64,000 nt of DNA from Antedon mediterranea (Eukaryota; Echinodermata; Crinoidea; Comatulida; Antedonidae). The translations under genes and the position numbers were made by a program. The notes under the pieces are model-generated. The model did not search any database. It had not been told where the DNA came from and worked only from the letters and a program-made list of their open reading frames with translations. Position 1 is the stretch's first letter; every line of letters starts with the position of its first letter. The stretch lies in assembly GCF_964355755.1 (NCBI RefSeq), contig NC_092680.1, positions 14,423,001 to 14,487,000 of the forward strand, in the 5' to 3' direction. Shown piece by piece: positions 34,043-46,659 of this stretch.

Positions 34043-36750
34043 TTGGTGCGTTTTATCAGAGCCTTATTATTATATCGTGCTCAGCGTTTTATATTATATA
34101 GAACCGGTAAACAGACCAGAGGAGACCAAAAACCTAGGCAAATAATTGCTAAATTTATCTATAGACCAGAACGAAACGAGGTTCTTAAGAAGGTGAAGTC
34201 ACTGATAAATATAGATTTTTATGCAATGGAGGACCTTACAGCATCAGATGCCAAGAAGAAACGTGAGTACCGAGACATAATGTTGAAAGCATACAATGAA
34301 GGAAGACATCCTGTATTTAGAAATGGATCATTATATATGAAGACGAAAATACAACCGCATTTAACTATAAGGAAAACTATTACTTTAGTATTGATACATT
34401 TAAATCCACGTTCAGTCAAACGTCAACTAATAGTTTTTCTATGTTTGCATTAAATTGTAGAAGTATTGTAAACAAATTTGAAGAATTTAAAAATGATGTA
34501 TCCTCCCTCGATTTTTAATTTAATGTAATAGGACTTACTGAAACTTGGCTTTCAAGCAAACATCACCTTGGTTTATATACACTTCCAAACTATACACCTA
34601 TCTTTAAAAACCTAGAAACCCAGACAGGGGGATGTGTAGCATTGTACATTACAGTCAAATATATCATATCAAATAAGAAATGACGATCTGCTATGATAAA
34701 CGATGGAGAGTGCATTATAATTGAATTAAAAAATAATGATAAATCAATTATATGTGGAATAATCTATAGGCCTCCTAAAGCCCATATTCCAACATTTACT
34801 AATCAACTTAGTGAATTAATGCACATGATAAACAATGAAAATAAAAAGGCATACCTTATGGGTGACTTTAACCTAGATCTACAAAAATATAACTGTGACA
34901 ATAATGTTTAAACTCATGTAGACAACATGCTAACAGAATCTTTCATTTCACTAGTTAATAAACCCACCCGAATCACAAAAGATACCGCAACAGTAATTGA
35001 CAATATTTTTACAAATTATCAGGAATTCCAAAATATTAACACAGGAATATTAGTTAACGACATATCTGACCACTTTGCAGTTTTCTGCATGGATGATTCA
35101 GAAAATTATTCATTACCACGATCAGAAAAATTTGTAATAAAAAGAAGCTATACTGATCAACAAAAACGGCAATTTAGACTTGAATTACAGGGCTATGATT
35201 GGCAATATGTAACTAGCATTGAAAATGCGAATGAATCATATAAACGTTTCTCAGATTCTTTAAAAACAATTATAGATAAGCATTTCCCACTAAAAACAGT
35301 TAGGTTAAAAGTAGATACAATTAAATCCCCGTGGATAACATATGGAATTCAAAAATCTCTTTGTACGAAAAATAAATTATACATCAAATATAAACAGAAA
35401 CCAACAGATATAAATAAATCTAAATATAAGAAATATAAGAATAAGTTAACATCAATAATAAGAGAAAGCAAAAAACTACTTATTACAAAAATGAATTTGA
35501 AAAGCACAAGAGTAATATAAAGAAAACATGGGGTGTCATAAACTCATTATTAGGTATGAAGAAACATCAAGACATGCCTCAAAAAATGAAAATCAACTCC
35601 CATCAACTTAATGACCCAACATCCATAGCCAATGCGTTTAACACATACTTTATAAATATAGGTGACCAAATGACAGGTGATGATAACCGTAATAGTAACA
35701 CCGAATATAAAATACAACATGACATTTTGAATTCAGTGTTTTTTAGAGCTGTATCCGAGTCCAATATCATTAAATACATTAATGACTTAAATGTAAATAA
35801 GTCAAGTGGTTGTGATGACATTGGTACTTATATAAAAAATAACTCAGATATACTGGCTAAACCGTTATCTCATATAATCAATGTATCCCTTCAATCGGGT
35901 GTATTTCCTTGTCAACTAAAAATTGCTAAAACAATTCCTGTGTATAAAAAAGGAGCAAGGGAGAACATAGAAAATTACCGATATCGATATTACCATGTAT
36001 ATCTAAGGTATTTGAAAGGGTCGTATATGACCAAACAATCGCTTTTTTGTGTAAATATGATATGTTACATGAATCTCAATATGGATTCAGGGCAGGTCAT
36101 TCAACTAACCACGCCCTCCTACAAGTCCTTGATAAAATAACAACAGCCGTTGACAACAAGCAATTTATGATTGGCGTATTTTTGGATTTATCCAAGGCGT
36201 TCGATTCGATAGATCATGAATTATTGCTCACAAAATTGCCCCATTATGGAATAAGAGGCGTGGTTCTTGATTGGTACCGAAGCTACCTTAGAGAAAGACA
36301 AGTGTCAGTCTGTAACCAAAATAATAAAACAAGGCGTTCTACAAGGGTCAATCCTTGGACCCCTGCTGTTTTTGATTTTCATAAATGACATGTTTTCTGT
36401 AAGTAATGTCGTTGATTTAATAATGTTTGCAGATGATACGAATATGTTTTTACAACACAATGATATCGTCACTGCCTTTACAATAATGACAAATGAACTA
36501 AATAAAAAATGGTGTAAAACTAATAGAACTATTAATACAACCAAGACTACTTTAATTAATATTTAATTATTGTTTATTGTAATTGATACAATTATTAGTG
36601 TATTTTGTACTGGTGAAACCAGGCTTAAAGCTCTATATTGAGCTTATTTGGTCTTTTCCAGGCTTTGCATTTTTTATTTAATACTTATTATGTAAAACTA
36701 TTAAGTTTGATGCATTGTGAAATAAAAACGAACGAACGAACGAAATGAAT
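34043..36750 (+). pseudogene. Frameshifted LINE with L1-type ORF1 remnant, endonuclease and RT
   Basis: The first 300 bp encode an ORF1 C-terminal domain of the L1 ORF1p type (IAKFIYRPERNEVLKKVKS, YAMEDLTASDAKKKREYRD). Endonuclease follows in pieces (IGLTETWLSS near 34530, YRPP, LMGDFNLDL at 34855-34881, ISDHFAVF near 35065). RT follows (YGFRAGHSTNHALLQ, FLDLSKAFDSIDHELL, GVLQGSILGPLLFL, catalytic FADD at 36427-36438). Several stops and frameshifts separate these, and the RT C-terminus is cut short. The 3' end is AATAAAAACGAACGAACGAA, a CGAA-repeat tail. Jockey-superfamily (Nimb-like) is my best guess. Confidence 0.85.
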
Positions 36751-36852
36751 TAATAGTTATAAAGAAACAATATATCTTTGCGAAAACAACATTTGTAAAA
36801 TATGTCTAACTTTAACTTAATTAATTACATTTTCGTATATATTTTGAGACTG

Positions 36853-36856
<4 letters not shown>

Positions 36857-36943
<87 letters not shown>
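36857..36943. repeat. (TA)n microsatellite
   Basis: About 43 TA dinucleotides without interruption, between the LINE and the Ly6-type gene. Confidence 0.97.
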
Positions 36944-36946
<3 letters not shown>

Positions 36947-37883
36947 GTAGGCCTACGTTGTATTTTCCTTCATTTATTTACTACATGAAAACATTTTTGT
37001 AATATATTTGTAAATTTATATTTTAAGTTAGGGTGCTTGTGGTTATCCTGTTTTTCACACTTTATTGTACTTAATTTTTTATTTATATTTTTATGAATGT
37101 TGTGTGAAAAATAAAAGAATCAATCAATCAATCAATATTCTACATACGCCCTCTGCTGTTCGTACGTGTGTGGAGGAGAGAGAAGATCAGAGGCTACGAC
37201 GTGCGCGCGCCCATGGTATTTTTGCGCGCTACATATTGATTTTTTAAATTAAACACGAAGAGAATAAAATAAACTGTTGTGCATACGGTGTGATATTGTC
37301 TATTTATTGTTTGATAAATATGTATAGGGATTAGGCCTAACCCCCCCCCCCCCCCAGTGGATTCTGATAATTTAAAAGGAAATACCCCTCTCTAGTAGTA
37401 GTAGCAGGCTAGCCCACCTAGGCCTAGCTAGCTAGGAGGCAGGCCTAGGGCCTAGCTAGGCCTATACTATAGGCTAGGCTACTAGGCCCTAGGCCCTAGA
37501 CTAGTAGGCTAGCTAGCCTGATATCTACCTAACAAGGCTAGGCCTATTGTTGCATGTTAATTATTAATACTAGGCCTAGGGCCTAGGCTTATTAGCCTAG
37601 CCTAGCAATTTAACTTGTTGTATTGTAAAGAATTGTGTATAAATTATAGGCCAAAGGCCTCTAGAACATCTTTTGACTTGTATGTAATGAATAAACCTAG
37701 GCCCTAGAACACCATATAGAGCTTCAGCCCAGCTGAATATTTAGGCTTTAGGCTATAATTAATAGGCCTATGTATTATTAGCTTTATTCTGATCGAATTT
37801 ATTACACTCTTTTCGAAAGTATCAAGTTATTAAAATGAATGTTTTCTTGCCCCCTATAGATAGGCCTACATTTTCAAACTAAA
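36944..37883. other. Upstream region of the Ly6-type gene, AGGCCTA-rich
   Basis: No exon seen. A C-run at about 37340-37356 is followed by dense AGGCCTAG/CTAGCTAG words (37400-37600) that also pepper the rest of the window. Any promoter of the Ly6-type gene should lie here, but no TATA or initiator stands out. Confidence 0.4.
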
Positions 37884-40800
37884 ATGACGTCAACTCTAAA
37901 GACACTGCTATGCTTTCTTCTTCCGATAGCCGTTCTTATTGTATCAAGTAAGTAGACTGTACACGTCCACGGTCTAGTAATACGTAATGCGTTCAGGTCA
38001 ACCTTTCTTGCACGTCCGTGCGCATTTTGGTACAGTAGAGTTTTGAAACTACCTTTGATGTTCATGTGATACATTTAATTAATTTTCATAAACTCTGAGA
38101 TAAACGACACACTTGCACATTGACTCAACATGTAGTTAAGCTTGGTTCCCACTAGAACGTAACGCAAGGACGTAAACGCAACGCAAGCGTTTTAACCAAT
38201 GACAAGCGAAGTTATAGACAGATAGCAATCACAAGCGAATAAGCCATCGCTTGTGATTGGTCAATTCACTTGCGTTGCGTTACGTCCTTGTGTTGCGTCG
38301 CTAGTGGGAACCACGCTTTAGGAGGCGTAACGTACGTAAGTGAGTTTATCAATCACAGGCGAGCGGTGATTCATTGCGTCGTGATTGGTCAAATGCGGTG
38401 CGCTTAACAATATTTGCTTATATTAAGTCCTTCTTGCGCGCGTTGCATTAAACAAAGTGGGAACTAAGTAGGCCTATAAGCTGCGTTGCTAACCATCAGA
38501 GCTCGAAAGTTCATTACGTAAGTTTATTCATTTATCACTATGGATAATATGATCTTTAGAAGTGAATAGACTAAATCCAGCAGCACTAGTTTAGGTGAGA
38601 GCATTGTATCCGATTTAGTGCACATTACGTTGGGGTTTCAAAGTTCACCTAACTATTTTAGATAAATAATGTTATAATATTATCTTAGCTAATGGTCTCA
38701 GATGTTATGAATGTCATAATGTATTTGGTGGCTCTTGTTCAGAAGACAACTTCAATCCCGCAAGTGCCACAATAGTCACGTGTAATTCAACTGACATATG
38801 CACGGTACGTAACTGTTAAAAATGTAATGTAATGTATTAATTTATTCTGGTCCTCATGCTTACGTAACAAAAATCAACCACTAATGTAACAATCTATTAA
38901 CCACTAACGTAACTACAGTTTAACAACTGAAGTAACACATTTCATCAATCACTAACGTAACAAAATTTAACCACTAACGTAACAACAGGAGAAAATGTTA
39001 AGAAATCTTAGACTTTAAAAATTCTCTGTCATATTTTTGGTTTTGAAAGTTGGAAATCTAGGAATTGAGTTCAGTCATGTTTGTCTGTTCGTCAGCTCTC
39101 TTTAACTGGATAAATAATGGTGTTACAGTACTTCAGGCCTAATTGAATTTAACTAAAATATTTTTGGCTAATGTTATTATTATTATATTTGAAAAACGCC
39201 TTTCCAGAAGATCAAAGCGCTGTACAAAGAAAATGATCAGAAACCACATACAAAAAAATAAATAAAAATGCTAATTAGGCAACAGATACGTTTTTAGTTG
39301 TTTCTTAAAATGCGAGAACAAGAAGCTAGTCGGATATCCAAATATCCGCTTCTCATAATCGATCGAGAAAAGGTCCCTTAAAAGAGGTGGTGGTCCTTTA
39401 AAAGATGTGGTTCCTTACGAGAGGTAGTCGTTAAGAGAGGTGGTCGATTATGAAAAGCCTTACAAGAGGAGGTGGTCGATTTTGTCGAGAAGTGGCCCCT
39501 TAAGAGATGGTGGTCGTTTAAGAGAGATTGTCACTTACGAGAGGTGGTCTTTACGAGAGTTGTTTGATTAAGAGAAGCGGTCCCTTAAGAGAGGTGGTCG
39601 CGAATAATGAGGGAGGTTGCTTACGATGTACGGTCGTTTTAGGTAGGTGGTCACTTACAAGCTGGCTGCTTTTGGAAGTCGGTCGCTTACGAAAGATGGA
39701 GACTGATAGCTATAAGTAAGAAATGCATTTGTACAAATTTAAAAATACTTTTTCCGAATAGTGTAGGCCTACGAAAGTTCTTTAACTTTCGCACTCTATG
39801 TACACGGGACCAACAGCTTTACATCAAATATGGTACAAATATGCTCTAAACATCATCATACATAAATAGTACAATACAATATGTATGTGTGTGAGGAGCC
39901 AAAAAATAGCTTTCGCTAATCAAGGTTTGACTCCTGTCACAAAAATAAATTAGTCATAATGCACACATTTTCATCTATCAACAATGATTCAATAAAAAAG
40001 AAACAACAACTATATAAAAGAAATAACGTAAACAAGATTTGTGAATTTAAATCTAGAACTAATAACTAATTGTAAATTATTCCAAAGTTGAGCTCTATTA
40101 TAAGAAATTCTAAATTTACCAGCATCTGTGCGAGCCTTCGGATTTTCAAAATTATATTTATTACTAAATCTGGTACTAGCATTATGTGTAAATAAATAAA
40201 AGTATTCCATTGTTTAAATGTGGTGTTTTGCCGTTAATTTGGTCATGAACAAACTTAACTATACTTAATTCAAACAACTTAAAAACGTCTAAAATACCCA
40301 GATCTTTAAATAATGAAGAAGATGGAGCCATAAAATCATAGAAAGTTATACACAAGACACATTTGGACAAGGAAAATAGGATATAGATGCGACCTATACG
40401 TGTTACCCCAGACTTCTAAACCATAAGTAATATTTGATTGAATAAATAATTTATAAAGCATAAGTAAAATATTACGGGGTACAATATGGCGTAAACTAAA
40501 CAGAATTCCAGATTTCTTTTTTATCCTATTTTTAATCAAGTTGATATGGCTCTTCCATGTGTTTATCTAATTTAACACCTAAAAACTGAATTTCATTGAC
40601 TTCTTTAATCATAACATGTTTGTAATAAATATTGTTTGATTTGTTAATAGTTTTATATCGGTTACAAAAAATAATATAATTAGTTTTAACCAAATTAACA
40701 GTTAATTTATTAGCGTCACACCAGTTTGATATTTTTTTTAAATGATGATTTACCATAGACAAATCAATATTACTGCCTGCAAAATTGTGATATAAGGTAG

Positions 40801-43727
40801 TGTCGTCAGCAAATAAACGAAATAAAAAAAACTGGAAGAATTTGGTAAATCATTAATATAGATTAGAAAAAGAGTGGGTCCAAGAACCGAGCCTTGCGGA
40901 ACACCGCATTGAATTGATAAATGATCGGAGCTTTGACCGTTCGAAAAAAACAAATTGGGATCTATTTTTTAAATAATCAGTAAACAAAAGTAACGGTTGC
41001 CCTCTAATACCATAATAATAAATATAATTTGGATATACAAAATGTGGTGATTAATTGTATCAAAGGCTTTAGAAAAATCAATAAATATACCTGGTGAAGA
41101 CTGATTATTATCAACTTGGTAAAGAAAATTATTAATTAGATTAATTAAGGATAATTTTGTACTATATTTTTCACGAAAACCGGACTGGTGTTTAAAGAAC
41201 AAATTATATTTTTCAAAGAAGATAATAAGTTATTGATAATTCTTTCAAACATTGTACTAAATAAAGGCAAAATGGAAATTGGACGATAATTACCGGTTTT
41301 TTCTGTATTACCTTTCTTAAATAGAAGTATTGGTTTTGCTACTTTCAAAGCAGTGGGGAAACGACTATGCGTCGTTTACAGCTATAACAATCAATTTAGC
41401 CGGTAAATCATCATATCCAGCTGATTTTCTAATATCAATACCTTTTAATTAATGAAGAACTTCGTCATAACATGTAGGGTTTAAAAAGAAAGATTTGTCT
41501 AAAACATTTGTCAACAAAAAAAATCAGAATACAATGATGTAGATGCAATTTTCTCTGCAAGGTTGGGACCGATGTTAGTGAAATACTGATTAAAGGTATT
41601 TACAATTTGTTCGGAAGTATCCTGAACTATTTCATTACCATTATCGTGTTTAATTATTAATTTTTCAGGTAGGTTAGGCTAGAAATTATTCTGGTTGTGT
41701 AAAAGTAAAGTAGTATAGTAATTTCTTTTAGCTAGTCTAAGTAGCCTACTTTTGTTAACGTATTTCTATACTTCTTATTGATGGATACTTTACTAATTTC
41801 ATGTCCTGATTTAATCACCTTTGAATACAATTTATATTTTTTATTAATTGATTGATTTGGTAATCCATGGTTTAGTTTTTGTTTTTGTTTTTGAAGATCT
41901 TTCTACCATTGGGGCATGAATATTACAATAATCACTAAATAATGAAACAAATAACTCGTATGCTTCATCAACCTCATTACAAGAGTAAATTGCATCCAAA
42001 GAAATAAGAGATAGTTCATCAATAAATCTTTGTTCATCAAAATATTTGTAGTTTCTATACTACAATTCTATGCTATACAATTGATTGATTTGGTAATCCA
42101 TGGTTTATTTTTTGTTTTTGTTTTTGAAGATCTTTCTACCATTGGGGCATGAATATTACAATAATCACTAAATAATGAAACAAATAACTCGTATGCTTCA
42201 TCAACCTCATTACAAGAGTAAATTGCATCCCAAGAAATAAGAGATAGTTCATCAATAAATCTTTGTTCATCAAAATATTTGTAGTTTCTATACTTAATTT
42301 TAGCCTTAACGTTTCATGTATTCTTAATGTTAGCAAATATTGCAAAGGTAGGTAAATGGTCTGAAATATCACATGCGATTGTACCAGAATGTATTGAATT
42401 ACTAACAACATTAGTATAGAATTTATTTATGATTGTCGATGACGTTTTCGTAATCCTTGCATGAACGGTTATGATTTGGACAGATCAATATTAAAGTCTT
42501 CTAGCAGAATACATTTATGTTTATCTATTTTAATAGAATTAAGAACATTTATTAACCCGTTGTGACATTCATGTATACTAGAGTTTGGCTTTCTATAAAT
42601 AACACTTACAATAATAAAGTTATTACCATCTTAAACCTCTAACCACAAAGATGTATTATTTGGGACAGTATAGGGAAGAACTTTATATTTAATTGAAGAG
42701 TGAATATATGCAGCAACCCCGTCGCCTTATTTGGAACAGTATAGGGAAGAACTTTATATTTAATTGAAGAGTGAATATATGCAGCAACCCCGCCGCCTTT
42801 ACTATTTTCCCGACAGTTATATTCAAAAGAATAAGAAGTTAAATGGAACAATTCTGGGTTGTCTATTTTCCATGTTTCTGAAACTCAAATAATTTTAAAT
42901 TTGCCTATCAGTGTGTCTTCATAGAGCAAACGAGTTTCTTCAAAATTGTTTTTAAGGGAACGAGCGTTTATGTGTGTTACAGTGAATGCATGATTGAACA
43001 CAGTGCTGTTAGACGATTAACTGCAGACAATGTTACTGCATTTTTCACACATTTGTTATGTAAATTAATGTAAAGGTCCTCCTCAAGATAGGAATTTATA
43101 AAATCCTGCATACTACCAGGTTACTGGCATCTAACTAAAGTAACGTAAGCCCAACTGAAACAAAGACTAAAATAAATACACAATTACAAACATTTTTTCA
43201 AAAACTTTATTGAAAGAAAAACATTGTTTATTTCTTCTATACAAAAGTGGCAACGCGGTAGTCCTCTCAACGCCAACAAAAATTAATCTCAGTACAGTAT
43301 TTGTGAGTCTACTTCTTGGTCTCACTTACTTCATTAGGGTACACTCTCTTTTGTTTACCATCGGTACCCTTTATTAACATGTATGCTGAAACAGTAAATT
43401 ATCGTATTATATTGTAATATGTGATCGGTTAGTAGGCCTACTGTGTTTAGTACCATTATAATCGTCGTTATAATCTTTATTATGTATAGCTATTAGTATT
43501 AGATTCATTTTTTTTGTTTCTTTTCTTTATAGAAATCAGTTGTTGGTGGGTTAGTTGCCCGAGGTTGTGGTGAAGCAGCTGGTGTGAACGCTGACATGTG
43601 CTCCGAGTTTCTGGGCATGTTCGGTTGCATGTGCGTAACTGACCTTTGCAACAGCGCTTCGAGTATGACCTTACAAATTACCGCTTTACTGGCATCCACC
43701 TTCCTATGTGTCGTAATATTTGCTTAG
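37884..43727 (+). CDS. Ly6/uPAR-type three-finger GPI-anchored protein
   Basis: Three exons, 37884-37947, 38689-38804 and 43533-43727, total 375 nt or 124 aa, all GT-AG with matching phase. Residues 1-21 are a hydrophobic signal peptide ([15 protein letters not shown]). The mature part starts [16 protein letters not shown] and contains ten cysteines, closing with CMCVTDLCN, the CxxxxLCN-type end of the LU domain. The chain then runs through a small-residue stretch (SASSM) into a hydrophobic tail with no cytoplasmic residues, as in GPI-anchored Ly6/CD59 proteins. NST in exon 2 is a possible N-glycosylation site. An intron splitting the LU domain is usual for the family. Which Ly6 function it serves cannot be read from sequence. 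Intron 2 is 4.7 kb of repeats; AATAAA at 43852-43857 is a fitting poly(A) signal. Confidence 0.92.
38139..38317. mobile_element. Harbinger-like 179-bp MITE
   Basis: AGCTTGGTTCCCACTAG at the left and the near-perfect inverse CTAGTGGGAACCACGCT at the right, flanked by TTA (38136-38138, 38318-38320). Internal CGTAACGCAAGGACGTAA is mirrored. A decayed relative follows at about 38328-38467 (ending AAAGTGGGAACTAAGTAG). Confidence 0.75.
38863..38995. repeat. ACCACTAACGTAACAA-type minisatellite
   Basis: About seven degenerate units of 15-22 bp in intron 2 of the Ly6-type gene. Confidence 0.7.
39360..39715. repeat. GAGGTGGTCGCTTAAGAGA-type minisatellite
   Basis: About twenty degenerate units of 17-19 bp (GGTGGTCRYTTAMGAGA core). 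It gives a spurious short ORF. In intron 2 of the Ly6-type gene. Confidence 0.8.
39790..43120 (-). pseudogene. Decayed antisense LINE with internal duplications
   Basis: Minus-strand pieces in order: endonuclease ([20 protein letters not shown] near 42790), RT ([65 protein letters not shown]), then [28 protein letters not shown] and ITYGLEVWG. It has many stops and frameshifts, and the catalytic FxDD is damaged. Two segments are duplicated in tandem: about 41848-42060 with 42080-42296, and about 42655-42720 with 42728-42795. Confidence 0.85.
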
Positions 43728-43851
43728 GTGACACATTATGTGATACAAATACTTTTCTTTAAACGTTTGATTTTCCATACAAAATGTTTTACTTGCTGTG
43801 TTTTATAGACCTTCCAATTGTACATATTTGATTGCAGTGTGTTTCATTTAT

Positions 43852-43857
43852 AATAAA
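43852..43857 (+). promoter_or_regulatory. Poly(A) signal AATAAA of the Ly6-type gene
   Basis: 125 bp past the stop codon. A second AATAAA lies at about 43877. Confidence 0.6.
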
Positions 43858-43899
43858 GGACGTGTTGGTCTAACAAATAAACGTGAATATTATTTTCAA

Positions 43900-44457
43900 A
43901 AACAAAAAATCTATATTACTGCCGTCACAATCAAAAGATCCATCTAATACCCTTTTTAACATCTGCATAAATTGTTACAACTTGTAGGCACATACATGCT
44001 AAACATTTAGCTAAGCATTAGGTGAACGAGGTAGATGGATGGAAATAGTCTTTTGAGTAAAATAAATTGCAAAAGTTAGTTATTTGTCTAAAACATGCTC
44101 AACTGGTTACATATATTATTATATCCAAAATCTAACCTGATCTGCCCATTTTAAATGACCTAATTTGCATAAAATCAAAATGGCTGTCATTTTACAACTT
44201 TGATTATAAACATGAACATAAACAACACAATTATAAACATGACCCCAAAGATTCAGAATAATATATTTGATTTGTCTTTGGTGTTAAGGTCAAAGGTCAT
44301 TCCAGTATGACATCTAAAATATGCTATAAATATTGACGCCTATGGGTTACTATTAGAGTAGTGGGTTATTATTATAGATTGACTTATAAGGTGGGTTACT
44401 ATTAGAGAGTGTGGGTTAATATTAGAATATTTACGGTATATTTTGCGAGCAGAGCCA
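43900..44457. other. Intergenic, no gene seen
   Basis: AT-rich. GGGTTACTATTAGAG-like words recur three or four times at 44345-44425. Confidence 0.4.
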
Positions 44458-46112
44458 TATTATACAGATATTGACTGCTTAGAGGTTAAATATAAGATTT
44501 GACATCCCCGAGGGAATGATATTATGTTCGAGGAAATATATATTTCCCGAAGCGCCAGTGTGGTTAGGATTCCGGCACCGGAATTCAACTGCCCACCGGT
44601 AGGGAATCCGACACGCTATTGCGCATGCCGAGAGCAAAGTAATTGCACTAGAGTGCCACAGACCGCGCACCACACCACACCCCAAGGAGAGAGTCGAACG
44701 CTGTTATAGGGATTTACTGTAGACTAGTTATAGTCGTTGCGCGGGGGAGAGAGCGATGGATGGACGAAACTTGGCCTACTAGGCCATACATGAATTAAAT
44801 AATTAAAATACGACTACGCCACGCGTTAAAATAATTATTATGATATTGATAAGAGTCAGTATCTATCTAAGAATCGTAATGCTCTAATTTTATTAGACAG
44901 AGGAAGTATGAAGTTCGGAACGGGAGAAAAACACAGGCCTACCCTGTGGCATAACGCTTCTTGCGTATTTCAAGAAATGTACGAAAGTGAATATAGCGTA
45001 GCGTTGTGACCCCGACTTCCCGAACAGTTCTTTTTTTTTTCACATCATATCCGCTCGGCGGCTGCCGTCAGCATGTTATTACAGTATATTAGTATAATGC
45101 GTTTAATGAAATCTTTTATTTTGTACTTGAAAATCATAAAACTAGTCATGTAATTATAATTCATAACTATATAAAGTTTATAATAATGAATGGGCTAGGC
45201 TAGTTCGCCGTGGCGCAGCTATTAATAGATCCATCGCTGTTAGCAAAGATAGTGTAGTATCTTTGCTGTTAGTCTGTAGATAGATAGTTTAAATAGTTTA
45301 GATGATTAATTTCTTCAAGCAAGTTCCGTTACAGCGCAGCGCATGAAGCGTTGTCTTGTGATGGAGTGACAATTGCATCGCGAGTTCAAGACCCATACCA
45401 GTGGATGACTTTTGTTTATCTATCGGCAAACGCGAGCGTTGTCACACGAAAATTACACAGTCAAAAAAAGACAAGACAACGCTTCATGCGCTGCGCCACG
45501 GAACTTGCTTGAAGAAATTAATCATCGAAAACTATTTAAACTATGCCTACATAGCGCCCTCATTTATTTTTAATCCTCCCTAGATGTGATTAAACACCGT
45601 TTGTGATTGGTTAACACTTACAGTAGTAACTGGTACGCGCGCGACGCACTGAACATCCGGTGATTCGGCTCGAAGTATGAAGACAAATTATTATTTATTC
45701 GGCCTACCTGATAATAATAATTATTATTATTATTAATGTCTTCTGTTATTATTTAAACGACCTAGGCCTAGGCTAGTGAATATTTCGTTGCCAAGGAATC
45801 ATTAATTACCGTAGTAATTATCTGTATATTATTCTTCGAAAGGTACGGTGTCTGGGCATCTTGTTTACATACATACAATACAAAAAGGAGGCCTAGCCTA
45901 GCTACCCGACCCAGCAGATATTCTACTTGTTGTTGGCTATGTAATATAACAGATATCGCCTTTTATATCGGTAAAATATAAAATTAGACATCCCCTCGCG
46001 AATGATATTAAGTTCTTGGGAATTATATATTCCCTCGAACATAATATCATTCTCTCGGGGATGTCAAATCTTATATTTAACCTCTAAGCAGTCAATATCT
46101 GTATAATAACTG
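44458..46112. mobile_element. Candidate inverted-repeat element, about 1.65 kb
   Basis: About 90 bp at the left (TTATACAGATATTGACTGCT, TAGAGGTTAAATATAAGATT, TGACATCCCCGAGGGAATGA) is the near-perfect reverse complement of 46015-46112. The right arm also folds on itself with 45985-46012. Between the arms are a second inverted repeat (45286-45542) and no ORF. Target duplication not identified. Confidence 0.6.
45286..45542. repeat. Inverted repeat with about 72-bp arms
   Basis: AGTTTAAATAGTTT..GATTAATTTCTTCAAGCAAG..GCGCAGCGCATGAAGCGTTG pairs with CAACGCTTCATGCGCTGCGC..CTTGCTTGAAGAAATTAATC. The 110-nt loop holds GCGAGTTCAAGACCC, which resembles a tRNA B box. Confidence 0.8.
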
Positions 46113-46559
46113 ATGATTATGCAAGGGTATACTATACCTGAAGTATAATCGAGATCATACGAGTCCTCCGGAGGTGAGAATAATTATGCGTTCTGTGCTG
46201 TTGCTGCGCAGCGCCACCACCAGTTTTTAAAAGTTAACTAGCCTGTATCCCCCAACTACGATCTTCCACCTCTTATGTTATTTAATCATTGTGGATGGGT
46301 TTCGTCCGTTAAGGAATATTTGCGTCATATTTAAAAATAACTCCTATAATATTGAGTTAAAATTATATGTTTCTATTAAACATGAAGAGAAAGTAGTACT
46401 TCTGCATCATTTGCCATTATTTTCATGTCTCTACGATGTACGGTTTACAAGTTCTGAGTCAAAGGTCGAATTTTAAATGGCCGCAAAGAAGTTGCGAAAT
46501 TTTTATACGAGTTGCATACCAAATTTCATGCTTCTAACCAAATTTGAACTATCAATCCT

Positions 46560-46569
46560 TTTATTTATT
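46560..46569 (-). promoter_or_regulatory. Candidate poly(A) signal of the SLC17-type gene
   Basis: Two overlapping AATAAA words on the minus strand, about 90 bp past the stop codon. Confidence 0.5.
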
Positions 46570-46659
46570 GCTGTTAGTGTTATTATTATTATTATTATTA
46601 TTCTGTACAAAATAGTATCTATTCTTAGGTTTGATTATTTTTAATTAGGCCTACGCGTG

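Noticed and set aside
37400-37620. AGGCCTAG-rich tract as a regulatory island
   Set aside because: The same words are scattered over the whole window, so they look like a genome-wide base-composition habit with no specific link to this site.
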